DNA of 64,000 bases from Cristatella mucedo (taxonomy: Eukaryota; Bryozoa; Phylactolaemata; Cristatellidae): assembly GCA_009760855.2 (NCBI GenBank), contig WPIO01000002.1, positions 11,092,001 through 11,156,000 on the forward strand, in the 5' to 3' direction. A model generated the notes under the pieces. That model worked only from the letters and a program-made list of their open reading frames with translations, searched no databases and was not told where the DNA came from. Made by a program: the position numbers and the translations under genes. Below are positions 9,635-21,791 of the stretch, piece after piece. Each line of letters starts with the position of its first letter. The first letter of the stretch is position 1.

Positions 9635-10025
9635 TTAAAACGCCTGTATAGAGATTTAGCTCTGTTATGACGTTAAGCAAACGACCTATTGTTATCTACG
9701 TAACGGCTACGACCTTACCGAGGAGCTGCGAGGCTGAATGCGACAGCGAGGCTAATCCAGAAGAAGCGAGAAAAAGGAGGTGACTGTAAGGCCGCAAGCC
9801 TCCGGCAGGCTGAGGATCGCCATCACCTGCCCGGTCAGCTGTTGGCTTTGCTTACATTATGCGAACAGCAGACGGTTCACGATTCCTGAGCAGAAGGTCG
9901 CCGTAATCGCTTTACTCAATCGATTGCAAGCAGCTGAGCTTACGGTTGCGTTCCCACAATTGACAAGGATAATTGACACTGGCCGAAGCAGACGGCTATC
10001 AAAATGCAATCGTCCGATTTTTTCG
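9635..10025 (+). repeat. About 390-bp dispersed repeat, copy 1
   Basis: It aligns over almost its whole length with 23528-23915 (same strand), sharing for example 'cgccatcacctgcc' and 'gataattgacactggccgaa'. It has no convincing frame or terminal repeats. It could be a SINE or an unclassified non-autonomous element. Confidence 0.75.
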
Positions 10026-11480
10026 AACTTGACGCACCGCAGCTTCAGGCTCTACGAGAATGTGCACGCCCGACATTTTGGGAGAAGGCTTTAGAGAGCT
10101 CTTGCGGGCGGTGCAGCTGCGGCGCACAGCTTTAGTGCGTTTATTCAGAGGGTGCAGCTAAGATTTTCTTAGCTAGGACTGAATGAACCAGCCCTTCAAC
10201 TCATGTCCTGTGTGTGACTCCTGCCTCGCTCAAGCTGTGTCTACTCGCTTTTTCATAGTTCTAAAGAGGCTGTGCGCGCGGCTGCTCGCGAAGCCGCGGC
10301 GCGGAGATTTAGGCTGCCCTGAGGCGGACATTGCGACAGTTCCTTTTAATTTCTAGAGATGGCTAAAGAGCACGCTTTAGCGAGAGGCCTTCGGCAAGTG
10401 CATTCTGGGTATGCCTGAAGAGTAAGCTTACATTTCCTTCCGGAGGCTAATGAGGCGCGCCCGGAAGCGTAGACGCCGGGCGCGCCTCCTCAGCAACTTC
10501 ACGTGTGCCTGCTAAGCTCGAGGTGACGACTAGGAAATCGGCGGTCGGGGTTCGGTGATCCTGTTCCGCTTAGATCGCGTGGAAGAGAGCAAAACCTGGT
10601 TCCACAAGAGCCCGGAACGGCTAAGGACCTGCCTAAAAATGAGCGATTAAAACACGCTTGCTTACATCGGGTGGCGCAGGCCCAGTGACCCAGTGACTCA
10701 GCAAAGGGGCCAAGAATTAAGCCATTTAGTCCAAATAGCCTTGTGTAGCAATATCTGAGCTATAAGCGTAGCAGATTCAGTAAGTTACTCGGATCTTTCT
10801 GCTAAAGGTAATTCGGATAAAACATTAAAAAAGTAACAGCGGTCCTAGCTCTATCTATTAATTGGAAATTAATGAGCTCGGTATTACAAATTTATACTTC
10901 CTACACATGGAATGACAAAATTCTGCTTCATTAACATTGCAGTCCTCCCTGTTACCGTCTCGCTTAGAATTTGGCGGCTTCACTCTATCTCGGTTTTTCG
11001 AATATATTCATTAAAACGTCTATCCGGATAGTGAAAATGATACAGCGAGCACTCGATTGTCTGGGTCAATTATACGCCGCTGCATTGCAATTGAAACTAT
11101 TGTATACAGCGGACTGCAGGCCTTCGAGCATCCTCGCAAATCCTCCGCGTGCAGCTGCTGCAGACCACCGCTTATGCGTGGGCGAGAACTTTTTTCCAAA
11201 AAGCTGGGTGTAGCGAAGCCAAGCCAATCAGAGCGTGCCGGTCACTGATTGGCTATCCTACCTATACACTTCCCATTCTGGCCACTGATTGGCTCAGCCT
11301 CGCGCGAAAGTTCGTTTCTCGTAATACGAGTGCAATGGTGAGTAAAGGGGAGTCATTTCATGTTAACAATGTAAAAAACCGTATTTAGTGGGTCGCGAAC
11401 AGATTTGTTATGCTCTAACTAGAATTTTTTTATTTGTAAATGAAGAATCCTACTTCGCGGGAATTCCCCTATCGCGGTAG
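10026..11480. other. Unassigned, partly GC-rich
   Basis: There is no repeat copy or exon I can support. Short frames at 10971-11388 overlap one another in three frames and look like chance. Confidence 0.3.
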
Positions 11481-11489
11481 AGCCTGGAA

Positions 11490-11717
11490 ATGATTAACCG
11501 CGATAATCGAGGGACGACTGTAACAATATTTGCAGGTGTATCAGTCATGTTGATATCTATCGACGGAGTTCTTTCAGAAATTGATAAAAAAAAAGAACAA
11601 CTCTTGCAAAAATTCCAAGTTTATTTCAAAATAGCTGATGCATTATCAGACGATATTATCGCAAGAGAGGAATTTGATGATATATTGAGATTCATATGGA
11701 ATTGGTACGAGGTGTAG
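11490..11717 (+). pseudogene. Detached fragment of the virus-like element
   Basis: A 75-codon frame whose central part ('ISIDGVLSEIDKKKE', 'DALSDDIIAREEFDDI') matches the broken minus-strand gene at 7150-7345 residue by residue at most positions. It is less damaged than that copy. It is cut on the right by a minus-strand LINE A copy starting at about 11705, so the last codons are probably foreign. The function is unknown. It shows that a second copy of the element, or a rearranged piece of the first, reached this position. Confidence 0.55.
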
Positions 11718-12385
11718 CTTAGTGATTAGATTCAGAAACGCGAGTAGTACGAAGCTTAGCCTGGTGGAGGAGTAGATATAATAGATAGGCTGGAGCCAAA
11801 GAATGAACTGATTCAAGAGTGAGTGAAGAAACCTTAAAGTTAATGCACTGCTTGACATGGAAACCAGTGCATATCGGCGAGAAATGGCGTGATTTGGCAA
11901 CTGCGATGCTCACGACAGACAAGCCTAGCTGCAGCGTTTTGCACCAACTGTGAGCGCATGATTGTCCAGGCCGGCAGACCAGCAAGCTATGAGTTACAGA
12001 TGTCTAGGCGGGGCGTAAAAAACATATGGACCAATTTAGATGTAGTATCGCTGTGTAAGCCAACCCAATTTGTAGCAATTTTATGTAGCTAAAAGTAGGC
12101 AGACTTGACTGTGGAGCTGAGGAATGGTCACTTTAGAACAGGAAACCTAGACTTCGTGTAAATTCAACCAGAGACATGCTGGCAGAGCCAATTTCGGAGC
12201 GTTAGGTCTTCGAATTTCTTACTCACCTTATTTTGTCCATAACTAGTAAGTTGATTTTCTCACCATTCAATTTAAAAGCTTTGCAGCAAAGGAGTTGAGA
12301 GAATCTGACGATCTGAAGAGCTGGGAGGGATCCAAGTACAGATATCTTCATTCGCAGCTGAACAGCTGCACCAGCCTGGCCTGCC
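11705..12385 (-). mobile_element. LINE A fragment, degenerate
   Basis: Minus-strand frames at 11646-11900 and 11719-11985 give shifted versions of the LINE A RT C-terminus (for example 'CKTLQLGLSVVSIAVA'). Similarity to the copy at 15335-16860 extends to about 12385. The 3' tail is missing. Confidence 0.75.
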
Positions 12386-12912
12386 TTCTCGCGCCCTCAT
12401 GTCCTCTATCGAGAATACACGAGGAATGTAAATCCTTAGCGTGAATCGTTACCCAGTGAATTACCCAGCATTGACTCTGAATTCATGAAACCAAACTTCG
12501 AATAAAAGAACCTCTCAGCTGGGCCTAAAGCAAATTCGAAAAATTCAAGTCACCACAGTAAGAAACCCTCGCAAGTCTAACAGAAACCCAGATTCGCTTG
12601 TTTGTTACCTAGTTTCTACTTCAATTAAGCTTGCTGTAGTAGCTATCTGATGCATGAATACTTCGGAGCAACTTTATTGATGCCTCGCGAGCAAAAATAT
12701 GATTAGTTGCTCGAGTACTATTTGACGGTTCTACTGTTTGACTCTTTTTTGTTTCAGTTGGATCTTACTCATGCAAGTCAGTAATATAACAGTAAACTTG
12801 GTCCCTTTAAAGAGAAATCCATAAAATACAAAATGCGAATCGATATTCTAATAGATAGACAGATATATGGAAAAAGAGACAGCCAAACAGATATTTAGAG
12901 CTAGATAAAGCG
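12386..12912. other. Unassigned
   Basis: No gene, repeat copy or splice-bounded exon is recognised. Confidence 0.3.
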
Positions 12913-13170
12913 ATGGACAGAGAGACAGACAGGCGGATGGAATGGACGGAATGGACGGATGGAGTGGACGGAATGGACGGATGGAATGGACGGAATGAAC
13001 GGAATGGACGGATGGAATGGACGGATGGAATGGACGGAATGGACGGATGGAATGGACGGAATGAACGGAATGGACGGATGGAATGGATGAATGGAATGGA
13101 CGGAATGGACGGATGGAATGGACGGAATGGACGAAATGGACGGAATAGACGAGTGGAGTGGAATGGAATG
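12913..13170. repeat. GGAATGGAC/GGAT-type minisatellite
   Basis: Irregular tandem units built from ggaat, ggac and ggat. It keeps frames open on both strands, so the apparent proteins (MDGWN..., PFRPFHPS...) are artefacts. It abuts the 3' end of a LINE B fragment whose own tail is a run of attcc. Confidence 0.9.
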
Positions 13171-13174
13171 GAAT

Positions 13175-13345
13175 GTATCTCCGTCTGTAACTCCACAAAA
13201 TAATAAAGACCATATGGGTGTTAAGTAGGAGAGTTTTGCATAGCTCACTCACAGCCTAGGCGGCTTTCGGTACACACTCGGTAGCCAACAGACTTTGTCT
13301 CACGCAACAAAGAGAAAATGAGAAGCGTAGCAGTCAGGAGAGCCG
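13175..13345 (-). mobile_element. LINE B 3'-end fragment
   Basis: It matches the 3' ends at 24085-24370 and 26930-27240 ('atctccgtctgtaac' through 'caacaaagagaaa'). On the minus strand it ends in 'gacggagatac' followed by attcc units. It is only about 170 bp, a 5'-truncated insertion embedded between two satellite arrays. Confidence 0.75.
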
Positions 13346-13349
13346 AATG

Positions 13350-13690
13350 GAATAGAAGGGTGGAATGGAATGGACGGGTGGGGTGGAATGGCCGGGTGGA
13401 ATGGAATGGTCTGGTAGAATGAAATGGATGGATGGATGGATGGATGGATGGATGGATGGATGGATGGATGGATGGATGGATGGATGGATGGATGGATGGA
13501 TGGATGGATGGATGGATGGATGGATGGATGGATGGATGGATGGATGGATGGATGGATGGATGGATGGATGGATGGATGGATGGATGGGATGGATGGATGG
13601 ATGGATGGATGGATGGATGGATGGATGGATGGATGGATGGATGGATGGATGGATGGATGGATGGATGGATGGATGGATGGATGGATATAG
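13350..13690. repeat. (GGAT)n microsatellite with GGAAT-type lead-in
   Basis: GGAAT-like units at 13350-13423 are followed by about 65 nearly perfect ggat units to about 13686, with one extra g near 13587. The MDGWMDGW and HPSIHPSI frames are artefacts. Confidence 0.95.
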
Positions 13691-14081
13691 AATAGGATAA
13701 TAGATAGAATAGATAGGTAAAATAAATATATAGATATGTGGACAATTTGATGGCTAACAACGCATGAGTTTTGTTGATAAAATTATTGTATATAAAAGAC
13801 TACCACTAGGTTATTCAAAGGCCTGCTTGTCATTTCACATTTAATATTAATTTGCATTATACGACACGACTTTAAAAACATAATTCAAGTAGGCATTTAA
13901 GTCACAAGTCAGTGGCAGCAGTCATTTGTTATTCACTGTTTGTTGCTGTTTGCACCATCGACCATGATTTAAAGTTGTTAGACCTAAATTCGTTGCAGAT
14001 CTTCTACTCTGAAATAAAGCCAAAACTTTCCCCATGTGGAATCAAATGCTAAAGTATGGCGAAAAGGGTCAACATCAATAA

Positions 14082-14113
<32 letters not shown>

Positions 14114-14261
14114 GGCGTGTGTGTGTGTGTGTACATATATACTTCTATTGTATAACTTCCTTGAAGAACTTGATCCCCATCAACACTCTTTACATATACT
14201 CGGCAGGGCAAGACCCCTCTACCTTGGTCTTTAAAGTTGATTTAAGGTCACCTGATTTAAC
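13691..14261. other. Unassigned, with a (GT)n tract
   Basis: A (GT)n microsatellite with minor interruptions lies at 14082-14132. Nothing else is recognised. Confidence 0.5.
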
Positions 14262-14375
14262 AGCCTCATTGGTATAGCGATAGAAGAGCCTTAACGGCTA
14301 TCACTACCACTCGCAGTGAGCAATAAAGAATCGCCACTGCAGGACTTGAAACCGGTGAGTGCCTTAACCTTAGGC
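14262..14375 (-). mobile_element. SINE B copy, degenerate
   Basis: It resembles the reverse complement of 48335-48480: 'tatagcgatagaagagcct', then 'cgccactgcaggacttgaaacc' (a worn box B). It belongs to the second tRNA-derived family. Confidence 0.6.
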
Positions 14376-15330
14376 TAAGACTTTATACCCTCAGCCAAAC
14401 TAGGATAAAGACCGGGCGATTTTAAAATACTCCTGGTTTGCCATCGCATTTTAATTAATCCGTCACTAAACTAAGCACCGCATTAAGTTAGAGATATTGA
14501 TAATATTAGAAGAAAACATTTCTTCGACTCAATTAGCAATCAGCACTCGAGTTTGAATTTCAGTTTCAATTTTAGCAATCTGACAAAGTTCTTTGACCAT
14601 GTGATATCAAAATTTTGCTGGTCACTGTTTTGTGCCCGGGAGGATTTAGATAGCACCTATGTGATAAATTTGACACCTTCTAGTTGAAAAATGCTAAACG
14701 TTATATCGAGAGCATATGAGTCTAAACGTTTTTCTCGGAAGTTAAACAATTTTCTCAGATTCTTGGACGGCAAACCTTCTTTGTTTTTTATATCTTTCTT
14801 GAGCCGAAATTCTATAGGTCCAGTCGGCCAAATAAATCAGCTACTATGCTGCTTCCTATACTGTAATAGATGATCGACTTTCTGTTGCTACCATGGCAAT
14901 ATAAATCAGTCAGAATTTCAATAAAAAGCTCCCAAAAAAGAAGTAAACCAACAACTGAGATATGTCCAATTCATTTCCTACGCCAAATTAAATAGGCCTT
15001 GCAGTAGCAAACGAGCACCTCGATGTATTTTTCTCAAAAGCAGCTTTGAGCCAAGGTTGGCGATAGCAGCCATCATTAACACCAAACAACTACGTCATGA
15101 AACGAATGACTGCACTGTGCGCTATGCCATTGGCGTGATTCAAAATTAGAGGTACGGCTGCATGCCAAACTAATCTCTATAGGTCAGCGATAACTGTGGG
15201 AGGTCAGCTAGCTCGAGGGCATTCAAAAATATGCCATACTAAGCGAATTTTGATTGTATTGCCTCCGCAGTTTCTTGCCTTGAAGTGCATCATACGTGCT
15301 GGAGTGCCTCGTCAGAAAGATGTAGATTCA
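14376..15330. other. Unassigned
   Basis: A 60-codon frame at 14691-14873 has no recognisable domain. No repeats are seen apart from short AT-rich runs. Confidence 0.3.
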
Positions 15331-15334
15331 TTTT

Positions 15335-16860
15335 ATAATAATAATAACAAAACATTTGATAAATCGTCCTCAGAGAACTTAATATCTTTTTAGGCGCTTT
15401 ACAATTGGTGGAAAGGAAGCACAATCGCGTTGATAGTGGAAGCAGGTTCAATAAACAAGAATAACATGGCTAGGGGGACGTGCACAGGGTCAACATGCAA
15501 GTTTGGTTAGTGGCAGCATGCAAGTGTCAGCACACATAAGCACATAAAGGAAAAATCACAGGGATTCACTAAATGCTGTCCTAAACAGGTGTGTTTTAAT
15601 TTCTTTTTAAATGTGGACAAGTGAGGAGATGTCGTGACGCAGGTTGGGAGTGAGTTCCAGGCTTTGAGAGCATACGAATTAAAGGCACGGTCTTTAAAGG
15701 ATTTGAGGTTCGTACGAGGTATAGGCAAACAGTTCGATTCCGAAAACCAGCTGGTACGATGCTCAGCCTGGTGGGCAGTAGATCTGACAGGTAGGCTGGA
15801 GCCAAAGAATGAAGGGACTTAAAAGGGAGCGACAAAACCTTGAAGTCAATGCGTTGCTTGACTGGGAGCCAGTGCAGGTCGGCGAGAAGTGGTGTGATGT
15901 GGCAACTGCGAAGCTCACGACAGACAAGCTTAGCTGCAGAGTTTTGCACCAGCTGTCACTGCCTGAGTGCACAAGCCGGTAGGACAGCAAGCAGTGAGTT
16001 ACAGAAGTCAAGACGGGATGTCACAAATGCATGAATCAACTTAGACGCGGTATCCTTGTGTAAATAAGCCCAAATTTAGCAATGTTATGTAGCTAAAAGT
16101 AGGCAGGCTTGACTGTGGAGCTGATGCGGTCTTGCAATGAAAGGTCACTTTGGAACGTGACACATAGATTTCGTGCAGATTCAACAGGAGATATGCTGGC
16201 AGAGCCGACTTTGAGCGTTAGCCTTTACAATATTTGAATTACACTTGGTTTTTGTTATATTTAGTAAGTTGGTTTAACCATCATTCAATTCAAGAAAATG
16301 TGCTGCCATGCATATACGGATGTCGTCAACACATGCAGCAAGGGAGTTTCGAGAATTCGACGTGCTGGAAGGCTGGGCGGAATCAAAGCAAAGGTACAAC
16401 TGAGTGTCATCTGCATATAAGTTAAAGTCTATAGTGTGCTTGGCAATCACATCGGCAAGAGGGAGAGTATAAATCGTGAAAAGAACACAACCTGGCAAGG
16501 AGCCCTGAGGTACCCCATATTTCAGAGGTTCGGATTATCTTTGTACATTACCGTCAATACTCTGGAGTCTCCCGCTGAGATAGGACTTGAACCATAGCAG
16601 TGCAGTGCCAGTAATGCTCAGGCCAGATGAGAGGCGCTCAAGAAAGACTTGTGATCGAAAGTATCAAAAGCTGTCGAAAGATCAAGCAAAACAATCAGAG
16701 ATACTCTATCTATGTCTGCATTCATAATTAGGTCGTTGTAAACCCGAAGCAGTGCTGACTCAGTGGAGTGAATAGCTGTAAAACCAGATTGGAACTTACT
16801 AGCAAGGTTTGAAGTTTCAATATGAGGTTCAGCTGGTCTGCCGTAACTCATTCCATTTTA
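15335..16860 (-). mobile_element. LINE A copy with RT palm, truncated at the 5' end
   Basis: From high to low coordinates on the minus strand it shows 'LLDLSTAFDTFDH' (RT motif A region, frame 16618-16851), 'FNLYADDTQLYLCF' with the catalytic YADD at about 16406-16417, and then the C-terminal 'KAWNSLPTCVTTS' (15507-15728). The 3' UTR ends in the family tail and an ATT run at about 15335. Frameshifts separate the pieces, so it is inactive. It is the reference here for the spacing between YADD and the C-terminal domain, about 360 bp. Confidence 0.88.
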
Positions 16861-17984
16861 GGCCATTAGTTGTGATGATACCGCGTGTGAGAACTGCATA
16901 GGCGGAAAAGAGATTGACACCGGAACTGAGCTGCCGGTGCTCTGTCAAGTACATTTTCGGATTTACACTGCTTGGCCCGATAGAAATCGGTTCAAACTAT
17001 TTACATAGATAGCTTCTAAGTCAACGTAGAGCTAAACCTAAAGAGTAAGAAGAGAGCGATGTTAAAGTAAAAGCTTGCGCCTCTCACGGTAGCTACGCCA
17101 TGCTTTGCTGTAATCGCTACTAATCGCTGCTTTCGTTGAATTAATCGCGGAACTTCCACAACCAGTGAGGCAGGTGAGAATCAGCCTCTACCTACGGCTC
17201 ACCAATATTTTAGGAGAACATGCATTGGACTTACAAAACATCCGTGGCGGCAACAAGGCTTTTCCTTAATTTACGTGTGCCTGTTAAATTTATTCGTCGA
17301 CACTCTTTTGAGCCACCTCACCAACACTCTATTTGAAAGAAAATACAAGAACAACTTGTTTTGTGTATGCATAATACTTATCTTTAATTTAGTCCCATCT
17401 TCTCGGCACTATCCTGTCTGAAGCTACTTCGTGATATGAGTACACTTGTTGACACACTGTTGCGGGAATAGTAAAGGGGTCAGAGGTGGAGTGTATAATC
17501 CATCGCAAACGCCTGCATTAATTCTTGATTCGTCCATGTATTTCAACAAAGAAACAATCACGGCTCACGCATTCAATAGTTTCATATTTTGTGTAGAACA
17601 TTAGGAAGAGATGCTATATCCAACATGTGCCCGAATGACACTACGAGCGCAAGGCGGTGGACAAGAGTCGAAGTGGAGGAAAGTGCTCCAAGGATGAATG
17701 CAGGTTTCGGACGTGTAGCTCCATGTCACGTCGCAGGCGTAGGAAACTTGTCGATTGGAGCCGCTTCTGCGTAAAGGAAAAACATGCTTTCACGCCCCTT
17801 TGGAAGTTGTTAGCAGAAGTGGCATAGGATTTGCGAAGCCATATTCACCAAGAAGATGCCGGTTCGATAAAACTGGCTCGCCCTTAGCGAGCACAGTGCG
17901 ACCGGCCCGGGCTCAAGCGTGTGTTCGTGGAATTACCCGTGATTGTCGGGAAAACTATTCTCCAATAAGGTAAAATGAGCCCCA
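16861..17984. other. Unassigned
   Basis: Short frames at 17589-17774 and 17755-17973 have no recognisable content. No repeat copy is identified. Confidence 0.3.
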
Positions 17985-18285
17985 TCGAGCATCAAGCGTC
18001 GTATCAACTTTAAGGTGGAGTCATTCGCTCTTAGATATTTGTATCCACTTGCTCCATCCTACTTGTCACAAATGCTTTCCGGTCGTACCAGCCCATTTCC
18101 CATCGTCGCGCCAGCCCTTCTGAATAAATTAGTTTACCAGCTCCTCTAACTAACCTCGAATCCTGCAGAGACCGCAACTCCAGCTCGCGTGCTCCCAAAG
18201 CCAGGAACTCGGGCGCAGACCGACTTTAGAAAAATACCCGATATTCAATAACAGTTTTTCCCAATTTAATAATAATAAGAATAAT
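17985..18285 (+). mobile_element. LINE A-like fragment, very degenerate
   Basis: It reads approximately 'RRINFKVESFALRYLYPLAPSYL' and then a 'PKARNSG'-like stretch, corresponding to the LINE C-terminal region. It ends at an aataataag run near 18285. Confidence 0.6.
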
Positions 18286-18299
18286 AATAATAATAGACG

Positions 18300-19090
18300 A
18301 TGCTATTTCTGAGAAGTGGCTCCGCTCGTCGAAATTAGAAGCAACGCTCACTTGAACGTGCCGCACGCTAAGAGAAGTGGTCAAAACTTGAAAGCAAACT
18401 TAAAAGCGTCACCTGCGCAAACGATGCAAAAGGCGACGCACCTCTGGCCCCGAGGAGCTGGCAGCTCAGCGCTAGCTAGGGCTACATCAACGGTAAACGC
18501 GTGGTGTGTAGCTGCTGAGGCTGCTTCGTTCGATGGCCAGCGGATCAGCCGTGGATCAGCCAGCCGACGGCTGTCGTGGCTGGCTGATCCACGCAATTTT
18601 CGAAGCCTGCGTCAAATGTTGCAGCACGCACGTCGCGGCATTCTTGCATCTCTCCGTCACTTGCGGTAGCAGGCGATTTCTCGTTTCTAGATAGTGAGCC
18701 ATCAGAAAAGGCGGCCGCTGCACCAAAGCTTGATCGGGCGATCAGGCGCCGCAGAATGTCGCTGTCTTGGTCCGCTTCCGCCGAATATCGTAACAGCGAA
18801 AAATGGCTGCGGCACATGTAAACTTTCGTTCGGCTTGCTGCAGCTGGCAGTAGCCACTGCAGCGTATACGCATTCAGTTGAGCCAGGTGAATTAGCTAGT
18901 CTTTACTCGCTCCGATGCCGTGAAGGGTGCGAATCGGTTGAATGGCTAATGGTCTCCGAAACGTATGTCGCAGCTCGATCGACAGATCAATCCTACCGTC
19001 TCGGCGTGCATTACGTCGCGTGGTATATGATCTGAGCGAGCTGAGAAGGAACCCGGGTTTTGAGTGAGCGAGTCAGCGAGCGATCGACAT
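18300..19090. other. Unassigned, with protein-like minus-strand frame and a hairpin
   Basis: The minus-strand frame 18817-18545 includes 'DILRRLIARSSFGAAAAF', which has plausible protein composition but no known domain or splice support. A perfect inverted repeat sits at 18550-18593. It may be a decayed gene or chance. Confidence 0.3.
18550..18593. repeat. 16-bp perfect hairpin, 12-nt loop
   Basis: Arms 18550-18565 and 18578-18593 are exact reverse complements. Confidence 0.85.
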
Positions 19091-19364
19091 GGCGGCGCGA
19101 TAGCTAGTACCTGTTACTTGAGTGCTGGGTCCCGCGCAAGACCGGCAGGCTTGGCAGCCCGAGCGTAGCGAGCGACGCGGTGGCGGCGCCGAAGCCTGCA
19201 ATTTGTCCCAATTTGAGAGTCGTATTCGTGACAGAAAATGTTCGCATCTTTTTCTTTTTCTGCGATTCTCAGCCAACGCTAACGACAACCGGAAAAATAA
19301 TGCATAGCTGCTTGATTTTTCTCTTTGCGAACTGAACGCGAGACTAATAACAACGGCTTTCAGA

Positions 19365-19510
19365 ACTTGCCGAGCTGGTTTCGTGCAGCTATCAAGGTGC
19401 TCGCCCCGACCAAGGTCTGGCTGAGGTCGTGGGCTCGAGCCCCGAGGCAGATGTGAAGCGCCTGAACAGAGATTGAGTTCTCTTAGGGCGCTATAAAAAA
19501 GAATTATATT
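19365..19510 (+). mobile_element. SINE A copy
   Basis: A tRNA-like head ('ctggtttcgtgcagctatcaaggtgctcgcc' and box-B-like 'gtcgtgggctcgagcccc') is followed by a 3' part 'aagcgcctgaacagagattgagttctcttagggcgctata', which matches the LINE A tail. Confidence 0.8.
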
Positions 19511-20270
19511 TTTTGATGTACCGATCTGCTGCATTCGAAGATTCAGTCCAATCGCTTTAGAACGGTAAATTTTGAAAAACTTCGAAATGTGAACCATTTG
19601 TTTTAATTTCCCCCATTAATTCATCTGTCCATGCTTCTGTGTGCGGAAACTGCGGAAATTATCACTATCGATACCATCTTGTTTACCACGTATGTCTGAA
19701 TTGCGCAGAAAGATATTAGGTTCTCTGAGGATGATATGAAAATATATTATTAATTGTATCGGTATTTTTAATCTCAGCCGAATCGCATCTGAACTGGTCA
19801 GCTTTCATTTTGTCCTCGCGACCTTGTCGCTTTAGTTTCACTGTGCTTGGCGTATGCACCTGCCACTATTCATAGCATGCTACAAGCCAGAGGCGTTACT
19901 AACCAGTACGTCATAGTTGCCTGCATGCTTTTTGTTTAGCTTGCTGGTCTTAGTATGGCACTCGTTGCTTTTTCATGTTTCATATCGTATGCGTAACTAA
20001 TTAACTTTTTGAATTTTGAGATTGATTATTTTCTTGCTGTTTTGCAAAGTACTGCATTAGAGATCAAGTTCACAGAGGTTGCCACCAAACCAAAGTATTG
20101 CTATTATTATCGTTATTTTTTTTATTTTATATAAATTCTGAGAAAGCTGGCAACCTTATTGCTTTGGCGAATGCGAATGCGGTAAAATAAAAGTGCTGAC
20201 GAAACCTAGTGTAGCGAGAGGTGAGAGATGCAAGCAGAGAGAAGGAAAGTGTTTTAGGGACATGATGCAC
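19511..20270. other. Unassigned AT-rich sequence
   Basis: No frame, exon or repeat copy is recognised. Confidence 0.3.
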
Positions 20271-20279
20271 ATTCACGGA

Positions 20280-20645
20280 TGACAGGGGAGAGAAGTTTTG
20301 GCGATAGGCGAACATCACGAGTTGCAGTGAAGCTTGGCCAGAAGCTTGGCCAGAGGAGGCAGCAGCTGAGTCCCTGTTGGCCGGGCTTTCGCTCTCGGTT
20401 CGATAGGAAGCAGGTGAAAAGTCCGCGCCGGAAGCGGCCCGATCGGGAGCTTCCGGGTGGTTGCAAGTAGAACGTTTGGCCGCTGTGAGTAGCACAGGTA
20501 GCCATAGAATCGATAGTTTGAGAGTCTGCTATTTCTTCTGTGGTTTCATTCAGCTGCTCAGCCGGTTGTGCAGCACGCGAGGCCAACTTTGTTTTTTTTT
20601 CTGAAGCGAGTGCAGCGTTCGTGCGAGATAGCTGCAGCACCAGGG
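20280..20645 (-). other. Coiled-coil-like coding remnant
   Basis: The minus-strand frame from 20640 begins 'LQLSRTNAALASEKKTKLA' and 'AEQLNETTEEIADSQT', a hydrophilic, heptad-like composition unlike random frames. It then becomes Cys/Phe-rich and less convincing. It abuts a LINE A insertion at about 20645, so its upstream part is lost or displaced. No family is recognised. Similar coiled-coil scraps occur near 21.8-22.0, 28.0-28.7 and 37.6-37.8 kb, all on the minus strand. Confidence 0.3.
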
Positions 20646-21698
20646 CAAGTTCAATAACTCACTTGCTGCATGCACTGATGACATCCGCACATGGATGGCA
20701 GCAAATTTTCTAAAACTAAACGATGACAAAACTAACTGACTAGTTATGGGAAAACCCAGTGTGATCCAGAAATTAAAAAGGCTGACGCTCAAAATTGGCT
20801 CTGCCCGCATATCTCCTGTCGAATCAGCTCAAAATCTAGGTGTCATATTCTAAAGCGACCTCTCGTTAGACGACCATATCAGCTCCACGGTCAAAGCTGC
20901 CTATTTTCAGCTTCATAATATTGCTAAAATTCGGTCTTGTTTAGATAAGGATACCACGTCTAAGTTGGTCCATGCATTCGTGATATCTCGTCTCGACTTC
21001 TGCAACTCACTGCTCACTAGCCTACCAGCATGTGCGATCAGGCGATTGCAGTTGGTGCAAAACTCTGCAGCTAGGCTTGTCTGTCGTGAGCGTCGCAGTT
21101 GCCACATTACTCCACTTCTCGCCGACCTGCACTGGTTACCAGTCAAGCAACGGATTGACTTCAAGGTTTTGTCGCTCACTTTTAGGTCTCTTCATTCTAT
21201 GGCTCCAGCCTATCTTTCAGAGATACTACCCCATCAGGCAAAGCATCGTACCACTCGCTTTTCGGAATCCAACAGTCTAGAAATACCTCGTACAAACCTT
21301 AAATCCTTTGGAGACCGTGCATTTGGCTCGTATGCTCCCACAGCCTGGAACTCCCTCCCGACCTGCGTCAGAACATCCCCTGACCTGACCACATTTAAAA
21401 GGAACTTAAAAACACACATATTTAGGACAGCATTTAGTGGGTCCCTGTGATTTGTCCTTCACGTGCTTATACGTGCTGACACTGTGCATGCTGCCACTAA
21501 CCACATTTGCATGCTGACCCTGTGCATGTCACCCCTAACCATGTTATTCATTTTGTTTGTTTTTCAAGCATGATTTTACTTACCATTTAATTGCATTTCC
21601 ATTTGCAGCAAATGTAAAGCGCCTAGAAAGAGAATAAGTTCTCTGAGGGCGCTTTATCAAGTACATTATTATTATTATTATTATTATTATTATAGCTC
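20645..21698 (+). mobile_element. LINE A copy, 5'-truncated, well preserved 3' end
   Basis: Frames give 'ANFLKLNDDK' near 20700, 'SPVESAQNLGV', and then an open 161-codon C-terminus at 20965-21450 ('SRLDFCNSLLTSLPACAIRR'). The 3' UTR ends 'gagggcgctttatcaagtac' plus (att)n at 21665-21692. Confidence 0.9.
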
Positions 21699-21791
21699 GT
21701 CGACTTTCCAATCTGCCAGTGAGCTTAAGCAAGCTTCTACGCAACGCGACATTTTCCTCTCCAGCTCTAACTCGGTCTTTCTACAGGGAGC

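Noticed and set aside
13245-13760. Long HPSIHPSI / MDGWMDGW frames
   Set aside because: They are translations of a (GGAT)n microsatellite, open because the unit contains no stop in these frames.
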